A stretch of 64,000 bases of DNA, taken from assembly GCF_002749615.1 (NCBI RefSeq), contig NZ_CP024201.1, positions 1,612,001-1,676,000 on the forward strand. Direction: 5' to 3'. The notes below the pieces were generated by a model. That model ran no database searches. It had not been told where the DNA came from and saw only the letters and a list, made by a program, of their open reading frames with translations. Source of the DNA: Caulobacter mirabilis (GTDB lineage: Bacteria > Pseudomonadota > Alphaproteobacteria > Caulobacterales > Caulobacteraceae). The position numbers and the translations under genes were made by a program. Of the stretch, positions 35,501-44,179 are shown piece after piece (position 1 is the first letter of the stretch; every line of letters starts with the position of its first letter).

Positions 35501-35543
35501 CCCAGGATATCGTTGGTTGACGCTGCTTCCCCCGCCGCCTCAA

Positions 35544-36458
35544 ATGGCCGTTCCGTCAGGGGGATACCGTTTGGCTTTCGACGACGATGCAGCTTGGCTG
35601 GAGCAGCTCCGATCCGCCGTGGATCGACGGTTGCTCGAGCTCTTGCCGAGTGGGGCCGCGGGCCCGGCGCGCCTGCTGGAGGCCGCCCGCTACGCGCTGC
35701 TCTCGCCGGGCAAGCGTTTCCGGCCCTTGATCACCCTGCTGGCCGTCCGTGAATTCGGCGGCGATTCCACGCTGGCGCTGGATGCGGCCTGCGCGTTCGA
35801 GATGGTCCACGCCGCCTCGCTGATTCTGGACGACCTGCCGTCGATGGACGACGCCCAGACCCGGCGCGGCCGTCCCACCACCCATCGGCAGTTCGACGAG
35901 GCCACGGCGATTCTCGCGGCGGTCGGCCTGCTCAACCGGGCCTTCGGGGTGATCGCCGAGGACGAGCGGCTGTCGTCGGCGGTGAAGGCGGAGCTGACCC
36001 GCCGCCTGTCGGACGCGGTGGGCTTCGCCGGACTCGTCTCCGGCCAGGCCCTGGATCTCGGCGCGCGGGACCAGACCCGGACTCCGGCGGAGATGGAGCT
36101 GCTCAACCATCGCAAGACCGGCGTGCTGATCGCGGGAGCGGCCGAGGCCGGCGCCCTGATCGCCCAGGCCCCGCCCGAGGCGGTCGCCGCCATGGGCCGG
36201 TTCGCGGTCCACCTGGGCATGGCCTTCCAGATCCACGACGACCTGCTCGATGTCGAGGGCGGGCTGGACCTGGGTAAGGATCTGGGCCAGGACGAAGGCA
36301 TGACCACCATGGTGTCGGCCCTGGGCGTCGGCGGCGCGGAAGCGGCTATGGAAGCCCATCTGGCCGCGGCCGAGACCGCTCTGGTCGATGTCGGGGCGCG
36401 GGGGCTGCTGGCCCGCTACGCCCTGGGGTTCTTCGAGGCGAGGAAGGCGGCGGCGTGA
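35544..36458 (+). CDS. crtE: Polyprenyl (geranylgeranyl) diphosphate synthase of the carotenoid cluster
   Basis: Builds geranylgeranyl diphosphate from isopentenyl and allylic diphosphates, the first step of the carotenoid route here. It has about 304 residues. The first aspartate-rich motif is DDLPSMDDAQTRRG, the second is IHDDLLDVEG, and PGKRFRPL is the usual isopentenyl contact. The start is uncertain. A TTG at 35517 may instead be a -35 element (GGTTGACG). The ATG at 35544 has no ribosome site. A TTG shortly after it, before GCTTTCGACG, has a good AGGGGGA 6 bases upstream. Its stop overlaps the ABC ATPase start. Farnesyl diphosphate synthase is an alternative, but the crt neighbours favour CrtE. 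Confidence 0.87.
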   Translation: MAVPSGGYRLAFDDDAAWLEQLRSAVDRRLLELLPSGAAGPARLLEAARYALLSPGKRFRPLITLLAVREFGGDSTLALDAACAFEMVHAASLILDDLPSMDDAQTRRGRPTTHRQFDEATAILAAVGLLNRAFGVIAEDERLSSAVKAELTRRLSDAVGFAGLVSGQALDLGARDQTRTPAEMELLNHRKTGVLIAGAAEAGALIAQAPPEAVAAMGRFAVHLGMAFQIHDDLLDVEGGLDLGKDLGQDEGMTTMVSALGVGGAEAAMEAHLAAAETALVDVGARGLLARYALGFFEARKAAA

Positions 36459-37396
36459 GTGACAGGCCGATCCTGCAGGTTTGGGGCGCCGAACACCGGT
36501 TCGACGACCGGATGATCCTGCGCGGGGTCGACCTGAAGGTGCGGCAGGGCGAGATCTACGCCCTGCTCGGGCCTAACGGCGCCGGCAAGTCGACGCTGGT
36601 GCGCGCCGTCTGCGGCCGGCTGAAGCTGACCGGCGGCGAGGTCGCGCTCGACGACAAGGACCCCTGGTCCAACCCGGCGGCGCGTCGCGTCGTCGGCGTC
36701 GTGCCCCAGGATCTCGCCCTCTATCCCCACCTGACCGTCCGCGAGAACCTGGAGACCTTCGGCCGCCTGTCGGGCGTCAAGGGGCGGGCCCTGCAGGACG
36801 CCGTGCGTCAGGCGCTCCGTCTGACCCGCACCGAGGATCGCGAGCATGCGCCGGTCGGGCATCTGTCGGGCGGCTACAAGCGGCGCGTCAACATCGGCGC
36901 GGCCATCCTGCACCAGCCGAAACTGCTGATCCTCGACGAGCCGACGGTCGGGGTCGATATCGACGCCCGGGCCGCGCTCGATTCCGTCATCCGCGCCCTG
37001 CGCGACATGGGCACGGCCGTCCTGGTGGTCACGCACGACCTCGACCAGGCCGGAGGTCTGGCCGACCGCGTCGGCTTCCTGAGGGAAGGGCGCAAGGTCC
37101 TGGAGGGCGCGCCGCATGCGCTGATCGAACAGGCCTTCGGCGCCGAGATGGAGATCCTGGTCGAGCTGTCGGTCGAGGCCGACGCGGCGACCGAGGCCGC
37201 GCTGGCCGGCGAGGGGCTGACCCGGCGCGAGGGCGACGGTCTCTGGACCCGGCTCGACGCCGGCGGCTATGCGGCGGCCGGACGGCTGGACAAGCGGCTG
37301 CGCCGCGCCGGCGTGGTCCCCCGCGAGATCCGCGTGCGGGAGCCGTCGCTGCAGAACCTGTTCACGCTCGTGGCTGAGTGGAGACGGGCCGCATGA
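36455..37396 (+). CDS. ABC transporter ATP-binding protein within the carotenoid operon
   Basis: Cytosolic ATPase of an ABC-2-type exporter, 313 residues. It has Walker A (LLGPNGAGKST), Q-loop (VPQDLALYPHLTV), signature (LSGGYKRRVNIG), Walker B (LLILDEPTVGVD) and switch His (VVTHDLDQA). A C-terminal extension of about 90 residues ends PSLQNLFTLVAEW, as in drug/lipid exporters of the DrrA or NodI type. The start is GTG, overlapping the crtE stop; its own stop overlaps the permease start. Its position between crtE and crtZ suggests export or membrane placement of a carotenoid or related lipid, which is inference. Confidence 0.92.
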   Translation: MSDRPILQVWGAEHRFDDRMILRGVDLKVRQGEIYALLGPNGAGKSTLVRAVCGRLKLTGGEVALDDKDPWSNPAARRVVGVVPQDLALYPHLTVRENLETFGRLSGVKGRALQDAVRQALRLTRTEDREHAPVGHLSGGYKRRVNIGAAILHQPKLLILDEPTVGVDIDARAALDSVIRALRDMGTAVLVVTHDLDQAGGLADRVGFLREGRKVLEGAPHALIEQAFGAEMEILVELSVEADAATEAALAGEGLTRREGDGLWTRLDAGGYAAAGRLDKRLRRAGVVPREIRVREPSLQNLFTLVAEWRRAA

Positions 37397-38589
37397 CCTT
37401 CGCCATGTTCCGCGTCATGGCCCTGGAGCTGTGGCGCGACCGGGGCGCGCTGGTCATGACCTTCCTGCTGCCGCCGCTGGTCTTCCTGATCTTCGCCACC
37501 GTCTTCGCCGGCGCGACGGGCGAGAACATCCAGCTGAAGCTGGTGGTCGCCGACGAGGCCAGGACCGCCACCTCGCGCCGGCTGGTCGAGGCCCTGGTCG
37601 CCGACCCCGACCTTCGGGCCGAGGTCGCGCCGGACGGAACCGGCGAGGCGGTCCGCAAGGCGGTCCGCTCCGGCAAGGCCGACGCCGGCCTGATCGTCGC
37701 CGGCGACCCGGCGAGCGGCGAGGCCCCGCTCGTCATCGTCGCCGATCCCAGCCGCGCCGTGGCCGCGCCGCTGACCCAGGCCCGGGTGCAGCAGGCCCTG
37801 GCCCGCAGCCTGCCCGACGTGGCCCTCGCGCGGGCCGTGGCCGGCGTCGAACCGGTGCTGGCGCCGCTGACCCCTGGCCAGCGCGCCCGCGCCGAGGCGG
37901 CGGGCGAGGCGCTGCGCGATCCCAAGGCCGAGCCCGCCAAGCCCGAGGCCGAGCTGTTCCGCCGCGAAGACGTCTCCGGGGCGCAGAAGGGCGGCGGCAC
38001 CATCGTCTACTACGCCGGGGCGGTGACCATCCTGTTCGCCCTGTTCTCGGCCATGCACGGGGCGCTGACCATCCTCGACGAGCGGGCCTCGGGGATCGCC
38101 GACCGCATCCTGAGCGGGCCCTCAGGCATGACGCCGGTCATCAACGGCAAGTTCCTGTTCCTGCTGGCCCAGGGCATCGTCCAGGCGTTCACGATCTTCG
38201 GGGTGGCCATCGTGGTCTACAGGACGCCGGTGCTGGCTCACTTCGGTCTCTGGCTGGTGACCACGGTGCTGACCGCCGCCGCCGCCGCCGGGCTTTCGCT
38301 GGCCGTGGTCAGCTTCTGCCGCAGCCGGGGCCAGGCGCAGATGCTGTCGACCTTCGTGATCCTGGTCCTGGCCGCGATCGGGGGCAGCATGGCGCCGCGT
38401 TTCCTGATGCCGGCCTGGCTGCAGACCGTCGGCTGGGCGACGCCGCACGCCTGGGCCATCGAAGCCTATCAGTCGATCCTCTGGCGCGACGGCGGCGTCG
38501 CCTCGGTGTATGTTGCCTGGCTCGTGCTGGCGGGCGTCGGGCTCGTCGGCCTGCTGGTCGCGCGCGGCGTGGCCCGTCTCGTCCGTTGA
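37393..38589 (+). CDS. ABC-2 type transporter permease within the carotenoid operon
   Basis: Membrane partner of the preceding ATPase, 398 residues. The first helix (ALVMTFLLPPLVFLIFATVF) is followed by a large extracytoplasmic domain of about 170 residues, then five helices in the ABC-2 pattern from about residue 205, with the family motif ILDERASGIADRILSGP. Its ATG overlaps the ATPase stop (ATGA), and crtZ starts 7 bp after its stop. Substrate unknown; hydrophobic drugs and lipids are usual for the family. Confidence 0.9.
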   Translation: MTFAMFRVMALELWRDRGALVMTFLLPPLVFLIFATVFAGATGENIQLKLVVADEARTATSRRLVEALVADPDLRAEVAPDGTGEAVRKAVRSGKADAGLIVAGDPASGEAPLVIVADPSRAVAAPLTQARVQQALARSLPDVALARAVAGVEPVLAPLTPGQRARAEAAGEALRDPKAEPAKPEAELFRREDVSGAQKGGGTIVYYAGAVTILFALFSAMHGALTILDERASGIADRILSGPSGMTPVINGKFLFLLAQGIVQAFTIFGVAIVVYRTPVLAHFGLWLVTTVLTAAAAAGLSLAVVSFCRSRGQAQMLSTFVILVLAAIGGSMAPRFLMPAWLQTVGWATPHAWAIEAYQSILWRDGGVASVYVAWLVLAGVGLVGLLVARGVARLVR

Positions 38590-38596
38590 AGGTCCG

Positions 38597-39073
38597 ATGC
38601 TGTCGATCCTGATCAGCCTGGCGCTTTTCCTGGGGGCTTTCGCCTTCATGGAAGGCTTCGCCTGGTTCACCCACAAGTACGTCATGCACGGCTTCATGTG
38701 GGTCTGGCACAAGAGCCACCACGAGCCGCGCGAAGGCGCCTTCGAGCTGAACGACCTGTTCGCCGTCGTCTTCGCGGCCCCGGCGATCGTCGCCATCTGG
38801 CTGGGGGTGAACACCGCGCTGACCTGGATGCTGCCGGTCGGGCTGGGGATCACCGCCTACGGCGCGGTCTACTTCCTGTTCCACGACGGCCTGGTCCACA
38901 AGCGCTTCCCGATGCCGCGGCCGAAGTCCGAGTACTGGAAGCGCCTGATCCAGGCGCACCGCTTCCACCACGCCGTCCACACCAAGGAGGGCTGCGTCTC
39001 TTTCGGCTTCCTGCTGGCCCCGCCGGTCCGCAAGCTGAAGGAAGCGCTCAAGGCCCGGGGCGTGGAGGCGTAG
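38597..39073 (+). CDS. crtZ: Beta-carotene hydroxylase
   Basis: Membrane di-iron hydroxylase that adds 3-hydroxyl groups to the beta-rings of beta-carotene, giving zeaxanthin. The 158-residue protein has the full histidine set: HKYVMH, HKSHHEP, HDGLVHKRF and HRFHHAVH. Helices are present at the N-terminus and in the middle (VIFAAP-like stretch AAPAIVAIWLGVNTAL). It follows the ABC permease by 7 bp and closes the plus-strand carotenoid operon. With CrtY, CrtI, CrtB and CrtE present and no crtW ketolase in the window, the predicted end product is zeaxanthin or a further-modified derivative. Confidence 0.93.
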   Translation: MLSILISLALFLGAFAFMEGFAWFTHKYVMHGFMWVWHKSHHEPREGAFELNDLFAVVFAAPAIVAIWLGVNTALTWMLPVGLGITAYGAVYFLFHDGLVHKRFPMPRPKSEYWKRLIQAHRFHHAVHTKEGCVSFGFLLAPPVRKLKEALKARGVEA

Positions 39074-39127
39074 GGGGCGCGAATGCGCCTTGCGTCCTTC
39101 GAGACGCGAACCCCGCACGGAAGCGCC

Positions 39128-39158
39128 GGGGACACGCACCCTGCGGGAGCATGTCCCC
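39128..39158. repeat. GGGGACAYGC palindromic repeat (third copy)
   Basis: GGGGACACGCACC, a 5-base spacer, GGAGCATGTCCCC. It is almost identical to the unit at 703-733. Confidence 0.88.
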
Positions 39159-39525
39159 GGGGATAGCCGCGCGGGCATTCGCTGATTTCGTGGGGCTTTC
39201 GGGGTGAAAGCGCGGGGATAGACCGCGACTTATCCCCGGCCTCTCTGACTGCGCCCATACTCTGCCCATCCCATCGCACGGGGAGGGCGCTCGGCCGGTG
39301 CTCCAGCGGCGAGGGGATAGTGTTCGAGCGGGTCGTGTCATCGGGACGTCCATCAGTGGGGCGCCCGCCCGCCGGAGAGCGTCGGCTAAGCCTCAACAGG
39401 GCTGCCTACCGGCGCTTTCCGACAAACGGACATCGCGGAGCCCACGACTCGGTTTCACGCTTACCCCACACCACCCCTGCTCACCCGGATCGAAGCCGGG
39501 ACGCGCTCCGCAACCCTCCCCAGCC

Positions 39526-39606
39526 GGGGACATGCTCCGAAGGTGCGTGTCCCCTGCCTCCGCGCGCCCATGCGGGGACCGGCGCCGGCTTCGCCGGAGC
39601 ATGTCC
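39526..39606. repeat. GGGGACAYGC palindromic repeat, full copy plus partial copy
   Basis: The full unit is GGGGACATGCTCC ... GGTGCGTGTCCCC at 39526-39554, in the orientation of the unit at 653-687. A degenerate partner (GGGGACCGGCGCC ... GGAGCATGTCC) follows at about 39574-39606 and reaches the stop of the APH-like gene. Confidence 0.82.
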
Positions 39607-39609
39607 GCC

Positions 39610-40488
39610 CTAGTCCGCCAGCACCGCCTCCAGCGTGCGGCGGCTGATCGCGGCCAGCGTCGGGTTGCGCTCACGGTAGTAGGACAGGGCCACCGCGCCC
39701 GCATAGACGGCCCAGCCCCGGGCCCGGGTCCAGGCCGCCGCGTCCGGCTCCACGGCGGCGCGGAAGGCCTGGCGGCCCTCGGCGGGGACCACGCTCCAGG
39801 CCGCCATCAGGTCGGCCGCCGGATCGCCGACGCCGAGCAGGCCGAAATCGATGACGGCGGTCAGCCGGCCGTCGCCGACGAGCAGGTTCCCAGGGTGCAG
39901 GTCGCCATGGATCCAGGTCGGCGGGCCGGCGTGTCTCGGCGCGGCGAGCGCGGCGGCCCAGATCGCCGTCAGCCGCTCGGCGTCCAGAAGATCGGCGATG
40001 CCTGCAATCGACCGCCTGGCCGTGCGGTCGAGGATCCTCAGCGGCACGCCGCGCCAGCTGTTCTGCTCGCCGCTGGCCGGCCCGCCGGCGGCGTCGATCC
40101 GTTGCAGCGCCGCGACGAAGGCGCCCAGGGCCTCGCCGGTATGGATCGGGTCGTCCGGCGGCGTGGTCCAGGCGTCCCGGCCGTCGAGCCAGCGGCAGAC
40201 CGACCAGCCCCAGGGAAAGCCCGCGCCGGGCGCTCCCGTCGCGACGGGCGCCGGGATCGCCAGCGGCAGCTGGGTCGACAGCCTGGGCAGCCAGGCCTGC
40301 TCCTTCACCCCCTGGCTCGCGGCGCGGGCCTCCTTCGGCAGGCGGACGACGAGGTCGTCGCCGAGCCGGAACAGGGCGTTGTCCGTTCCGGCGGAGGCCA
40401 CCGGCGTAAGGGGCAGGCCGGCCCATCGGGGATGCTGCGCCGCCAGCATCCGGCGCACGAGATCGGCGTCGATGACCGGGCCGGTCAG
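39610..40488 (-). CDS. Aminoglycoside phosphotransferase-family (APH) kinase at the end of the crtYIB operon
   Basis: Kinase-fold protein of about 292 residues. The catalytic loop is WIHGDLHPGNLLV (Brenner-type Asp and Asn), the metal-binding motif is AVIDFGLLGVGDP, and the N-lobe has LVVRLPKEA for the nucleotide lysine. The family phosphorylates antibiotics, choline or other hydroxylated small molecules; nothing here proves resistance. The start is uncertain: a CTG overlapping the crtB stop at 40488 gives the best family-like N-terminus, while a GTG at 40458 is the nearest standard codon. Tight coupling to crtB suggests joint expression with carotenoid genes. A link to carotenoid decoration is speculation. 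Confidence 0.8.
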   Translation of the reverse strand: MTGPVIDADLVRRMLAAQHPRWAGLPLTPVASAGTDNALFRLGDDLVVRLPKEARAASQGVKEQAWLPRLSTQLPLAIPAPVATGAPGAGFPWGWSVCRWLDGRDAWTTPPDDPIHTGEALGAFVAALQRIDAAGGPASGEQNSWRGVPLRILDRTARRSIAGIADLLDAERLTAIWAAALAAPRHAGPPTWIHGDLHPGNLLVGDGRLTAVIDFGLLGVGDPAADLMAAWSVVPAEGRQAFRAAVEPDAAAWTRARGWAVYAGAVALSYYRERNPTLAAISRRTLEAVLAD

Positions 40489-41420
40489 ATCCGGCTCCAG
40501 AGCGGCCGGCGCTCGGGCGGCTCGCGACGGCGGTCCAGGGTCGCGCCGCGCAAGGCGGTCAGGCCGGCGCCCAGGGCCAGGGCGATCTTCGCGGCCTTGC
40601 CGGTCGAGGTGCGGCTGTCCCACGCGGCCGGGCCGCGGGCCACGACCTTCACCCCGATCTCGCGGTAGACCGCGCCCGCCGCCGCCACCGCCCAGGCTGA
40701 GCGGAAGGGCAGGGACCGCAGCCCCCAGCGGGCGGAGGCGTAGTAGGGTTCGGCGGCGTCGACGAGGCGCTTGGCCAGGCGGGCGACGGCGGCGCGGTGC
40801 GCCGGCGCGGCGACGGCGTCCTCCGGCACGCCCGCCTCGGCCAGCCAGCCGGCGGGCAGATAGACCCGGCCGTTCTGGGCGTCCTCGACGATGTCCCGGG
40901 CGATGTTGGTCAGCTGGAAGGCCAGGCCCAGGTCCTGGGCGCGACGCAGGGTCGACAGGTCGTGGGGCCGCACGCCCATGACGATGGCCATCATCGCCCC
41001 GACCACGCCGGCGACGTGCCAGCAGTACTCCAGCGTGTCCTCGATCGTCTCGTAGCGCCGCCCGGCCACGTCCATGGCGAAGCCGTCGATCAGCTCGATG
41101 GCGTAGGTCTCTGGAATCGCCCGCCTTTTCGCGACCTCGCGGAAGGCGGCGAAGGCCGGGTCGTCGGTCGGCTCGCCGCGCAAGGCGGCGCGGGTCTGGG
41201 CGTAGAGGCCCTCGAGCCGGCGCTGCACCTCGGCGGGGTCGAGGACCTCGCGCTCGTGGCCCAGGGTCTGGCCGTCGATGACGTCGTCGCAGTGCCGGCA
41301 CCAGGCGTAGAGCATCTCGGCGTCGGCGCGGGTCTGCGGGTCGAACAGGGCGGCGGCGGCCGCGAAGCTCTGCGAGCCTTTCTGGATCGTCTCGCGGCTG
41401 GTCGCGGCCAGGTCGGTCAC
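40485..41420 (-). CDS. crtB: Phytoene synthase
   Basis: Condenses two geranylgeranyl diphosphates head to head, through prephytoene diphosphate, to phytoene. The 311-residue protein has both aspartate-rich motifs, WCRHCDDVIDG near the start and NIARDIVEDAQNGRVYLP, plus YCWHVAGVVGAMMA between them. The GTG start at 41420 shares bases with the crtI stop (GTGA). Its stop overlaps the APH-like start. Third gene of the crtY-crtI-crtB run. Confidence 0.94.
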   Translation of the reverse strand: MTDLAATSRETIQKGSQSFAAAAALFDPQTRADAEMLYAWCRHCDDVIDGQTLGHEREVLDPAEVQRRLEGLYAQTRAALRGEPTDDPAFAAFREVAKRRAIPETYAIELIDGFAMDVAGRRYETIEDTLEYCWHVAGVVGAMMAIVMGVRPHDLSTLRRAQDLGLAFQLTNIARDIVEDAQNGRVYLPAGWLAEAGVPEDAVAAPAHRAAVARLAKRLVDAAEPYYASARWGLRSLPFRSAWAVAAAGAVYREIGVKVVARGPAAWDSRTSTGKAAKIALALGAGLTALRGATLDRRREPPERRPLWSRI

Positions 41421-42916
41421 TGGCCCAGGTCCCCAGCCATATCCTCGATCATCAGGGTCGCCGTCGCCTTGGCCGAGCCGACCACGCCGGGGATGCCCGC
41501 GCCCGGGTGGGTGCCGGCCCCGACGAAGTAGAGGTTGCCGATCACGTCGTCGCGGTTGTGGGTCCGGAACCATGCGCTCTGGGTCAGGATCGGCTCCAGC
41601 GAGAAGGCCGAGCCCTGCCAGGCGTTCAACTCGCCCTGGAAGTCGGCGGGCGTGAAGATGCGGCTGACGACCAGATCGCGCCGCAGGTTCGGGATGTAGC
41701 GCGCCTCCAGATAGTCGAGGATGCGGTCGCGGTACTTCGGCCCCTCGACCGCCCAGTCGATGTCGGCCGTGCCCAGATGCGGCACCGGCGACAGGGCGTA
41801 GTAGGTCGAGCAGCCCGTCGGCGCCTGGCCCGGGTCGGTGGCGCAGGGGGCGTGCAGGTACAGCGAGAAGTCGTCGGCCAGGCCGTTCCTGCCGTAGATC
41901 TCGTCGATCAGCCCCTTGTAGCGCGCCCCAAACAGGATGCTGTGGTGGCGGATCTCCGGATGCTGAGCCTTCAGCCCGAAGTGCAGCACGAACAGCGACG
42001 GGCTCCAGCGCTTGCCTTCCAGCCGCTTGCCTTCGGCCTTGCCGCGCGGATGGTCGCCCAGCAGGCGTTTGTAGGTGTGGTGGATGTCGGCGTTGGAGGC
42101 CACGGCGGCGAAGGTCTCGACGGTCCCGTCCGGCAGGCGCACGCCCGTGACCTGCCGGCCCTGGGCCTCGATGGCCTGGACCGGCGTGTTCAGGCGCAGC
42201 GTTCCGCCCAGGTCGCCGAACAGCTTCACCAGCGCCTGGATCAGCGCATGGGTGCCGCCGCGCGGGAACCAGACCCCGCCGCGCCGCTCCAGCGCATGGA
42301 TGAGGCCGTAGATCGACGAGGCCGCGAACGGGCTGCCGCCGACCAGCAGGGTGTGGAACGACAGCGCCTGGCGCAGGTGGTCGTCCTGCACGAAGCTGCT
42401 GACCTTGGCGTAGACCGATCGCCAGGCCTGCAGCCGCATCAGCTCCGGCGCGGCGGCGATCATGCTCTTGAAGTCCAGGAACGGCACATGGCCGAGCTTG
42501 ACGTAGCCCTCCTGGAACAGCTCCTCGGAATAGGCCAGGAACCGCTTGTAGCCCGCGACGTCGGCGGGGTTTCTCGCCGCGATCTGCGCGTCGAGCCGGG
42601 CCTGGTCGTTGACGTAGTCGAACACGTGGCCGTCTTCCCAGCACAGCCGGTAGAAGGGATCGACGCTGATCAGCTCGGCATAGTCCGACAGCTTGCGGCC
42701 TGAGAGGGCGAACAGCTCCTCCAGGCAGGCCGGGTCGGTGACTACCGTCGGGCCGGCGTCAAAGGTGAAGCCCTGCTCCTTCCAGACGTAGGCCCGGCCG
42801 CCCGGCTTGTCGCGGCCCTCGAACAGGGTGACGTCGAACCCGGCCGACTGCAGCCGGACCGCGAGCGCCAGCCCGCCGAAGCCCGACCCGATCACCGCAA
42901 CGCGCGGCTTGCTCAT
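41417..42916 (-). CDS. crtI: Phytoene desaturase (lycopene-forming)
   Basis: FAD-dependent membrane-associated desaturase that introduces double bonds into phytoene to give lycopene. It has 499 residues from the ATG at 42916. The dinucleotide-binding motif VAVIGSGFGGLALAVRLQ is at the N-terminus, then DKPGGRAYVW and FDAGPTVVTDP. The C-terminal flavin and substrate signature is YFVGAGTHPGAGIPGVVGSA. The start overlaps the crtY stop (ATGA) and its stop overlaps the crtB start. Length and motifs are typical of the bacterial four-step enzyme. Confidence 0.95.
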   Translation of the reverse strand: MSKPRVAVIGSGFGGLALAVRLQSAGFDVTLFEGRDKPGGRAYVWKEQGFTFDAGPTVVTDPACLEELFALSGRKLSDYAELISVDPFYRLCWEDGHVFDYVNDQARLDAQIAARNPADVAGYKRFLAYSEELFQEGYVKLGHVPFLDFKSMIAAAPELMRLQAWRSVYAKVSSFVQDDHLRQALSFHTLLVGGSPFAASSIYGLIHALERRGGVWFPRGGTHALIQALVKLFGDLGGTLRLNTPVQAIEAQGRQVTGVRLPDGTVETFAAVASNADIHHTYKRLLGDHPRGKAEGKRLEGKRWSPSLFVLHFGLKAQHPEIRHHSILFGARYKGLIDEIYGRNGLADDFSLYLHAPCATDPGQAPTGCSTYYALSPVPHLGTADIDWAVEGPKYRDRILDYLEARYIPNLRRDLVVSRIFTPADFQGELNAWQGSAFSLEPILTQSAWFRTHNRDDVIGNLYFVGAGTHPGAGIPGVVGSAKATATLMIEDMAGDLGQ

Positions 42917-44094
42917 ACTGCTACGCCCCCAGGAAACACCGAACGCTCGGACAGGACCTTCATCGCCGCCGAGATCGGCACAGGCGGCTTGCCTATCAGG
43001 ATGCGGGCCCGGTCCGCCAGCGTCGCGTCGCCGGCGTAGAACCGTTCCACCAGCGGCTGGTTCAGGCGGTAGAACCGCTCGAGCACCCGGTAGCGCTGGT
43101 CCGGCCGCGCCGCCTTGAACAGCATCCGGTTCAGCAGGCGGTAGTAGGACCGCTCGCGCCAGCGCGCCTTGGACCGGCCTTCGACACAGGCGCGGACGCT
43201 CGCGGTGGTCAGGACGGGCAGCCGGGCGACCTCGTCGGCCAGCCGCGCCGCGTCGGGCAGGCTGTAGCCGGTGACCGGATGGAAGAGGGCGGCGCGCAGC
43301 CCGACCTCGGGCAGGGCGGCCGCTTTCCAGTAGGCGTCGATGTCGCCGGCCAGGGCGATGGGCAGCACGCCGACCTCCTCGCGAACCACCTCGCGGATGG
43401 TCCAGCCCCGGGCGGCGGCATAGGCGTCGATGTCGGCGCTCAGGGCCTTGCGGTCCAGCCGGGCGGCGTCGCTGTAGCGGGTGTCCTCGATCAGCAGCCG
43501 CGTCGGCGAGAAGGGCAGGCTGTAGAGGAAGCGATAGCCGTCCAGCTGGTCGACCGTCGCGTCCATGATGATCGGCCGGTCCAGGCCGTGCGGCTTCTCG
43601 AGTTCGACTTCCAGGCCGACGAACTTCTGCCAGCCCAGGACCAGGGCCGGATCGGGCCGCGGCCCCCGGGCGTCGACGACGCAGGCGGCCTCGACGGTCC
43701 GGCCGTCGCCCAGGACCACGCGGTCCGCCTCCAGCCGGTCGATGACGGCGTCGGTCCAGGCGTCCTCGCCCAGCGCCGCCGACACCACTTCGTGGAACCG
43801 GTCCGAGGTGACCGAGCGATACTCCGTGGTCAGGTCGCGGTCGTAGGCCGGGAACCGCACCTGGTAGCCGTTCCAGCGATGCACGATCAGCGGCGCCAGC
43901 CAGGCCGAGATCTCCGCGTCCACGTCGCTGGCGAAGTGGCTCCAGGTGTGCTCGCCGCCCAGCGTCGCGTCCTTCTCGACGACGACGACCCTCAGCTCGG
44001 GCCGCAGGGCCCGCAGGCGCAGGGCGATCAGCCCGCCGGCGAGCCCGCCGCCGGCGATGACGATGTCGGCGCGAAGGGGGAAGGAAGCGGCCAT
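42913..44094 (-). CDS. crtY: Lycopene beta-cyclase
   Basis: Cyclises both ends of lycopene to form beta-carotene. Of 393 residues, the N-terminus has the flavin-type motif DIVIAGGGLAGGLIALRL, then WSHF and the family segments YRFLYSLPFSPTRLLIEDT and GLRAALFHPVTGYSLPDAAR. It is the first gene of the minus-strand carotenoid operon, so its promoter should lie in 44095-44315, where a dispersed palindrome also stands. Confidence 0.94.
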   Translation of the reverse strand: MAASFPLRADIVIAGGGLAGGLIALRLRALRPELRVVVVEKDATLGGEHTWSHFASDVDAEISAWLAPLIVHRWNGYQVRFPAYDRDLTTEYRSVTSDRFHEVVSAALGEDAWTDAVIDRLEADRVVLGDGRTVEAACVVDARGPRPDPALVLGWQKFVGLEVELEKPHGLDRPIIMDATVDQLDGYRFLYSLPFSPTRLLIEDTRYSDAARLDRKALSADIDAYAAARGWTIREVVREEVGVLPIALAGDIDAYWKAAALPEVGLRAALFHPVTGYSLPDAARLADEVARLPVLTTASVRACVEGRSKARWRERSYYRLLNRMLFKAARPDQRYRVLERFYRLNQPLVERFYAGDATLADRARILIGKPPVPISAAMKVLSERSVFPGGVAV

Positions 44095-44179
44095 CCGCCC
44101 CGCATATCACGCCGTTCGTCCGCGGGAAGAGGCTAGGGCCGATCGACATTCGTGGCAGCGGGCGGAAATTCACCCGAAT

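Larger units (their letters stand above)
39074..39609. other. Gene-free region between convergent carotenoid operons
   Basis: These 535 bp lie between crtZ and the APH-like gene, both of which end here. GGGGACACGC repeats stand near each edge (39128-39158 and 39526-39606). The roughly 370 bp between them have lower coding character; open frames there (for example plus 39320-39613) show no domain, ribosome site or family resemblance. A small hairpin GCGGGGATAGACCGCGACTTATCCCCGG is present around 39210 (given here as GGGGATAGACCGC ... TTATCCCC). I see no known RNA. Confidence 0.5.

Noticed and set aside
35517..35543. A TTG start 9 codons upstream of the crtE ATG
   Set aside because: The TTG lies in GGTTGACG, which fits a -35 promoter element better; no ribosome site precedes it.
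39200..39530. A possible structured RNA (RNase P, tmRNA half, 6S or SRP RNA) in the gene-free block
   Set aside because: None of the conserved core motifs of these RNAs was found on either strand.
39320..39613. A 97-codon plus-strand frame in the gap between the carotenoid operons
   Set aside because: It runs into the repeat units, has no ribosome site and resembles no family; kept only as part of the gene-free block.
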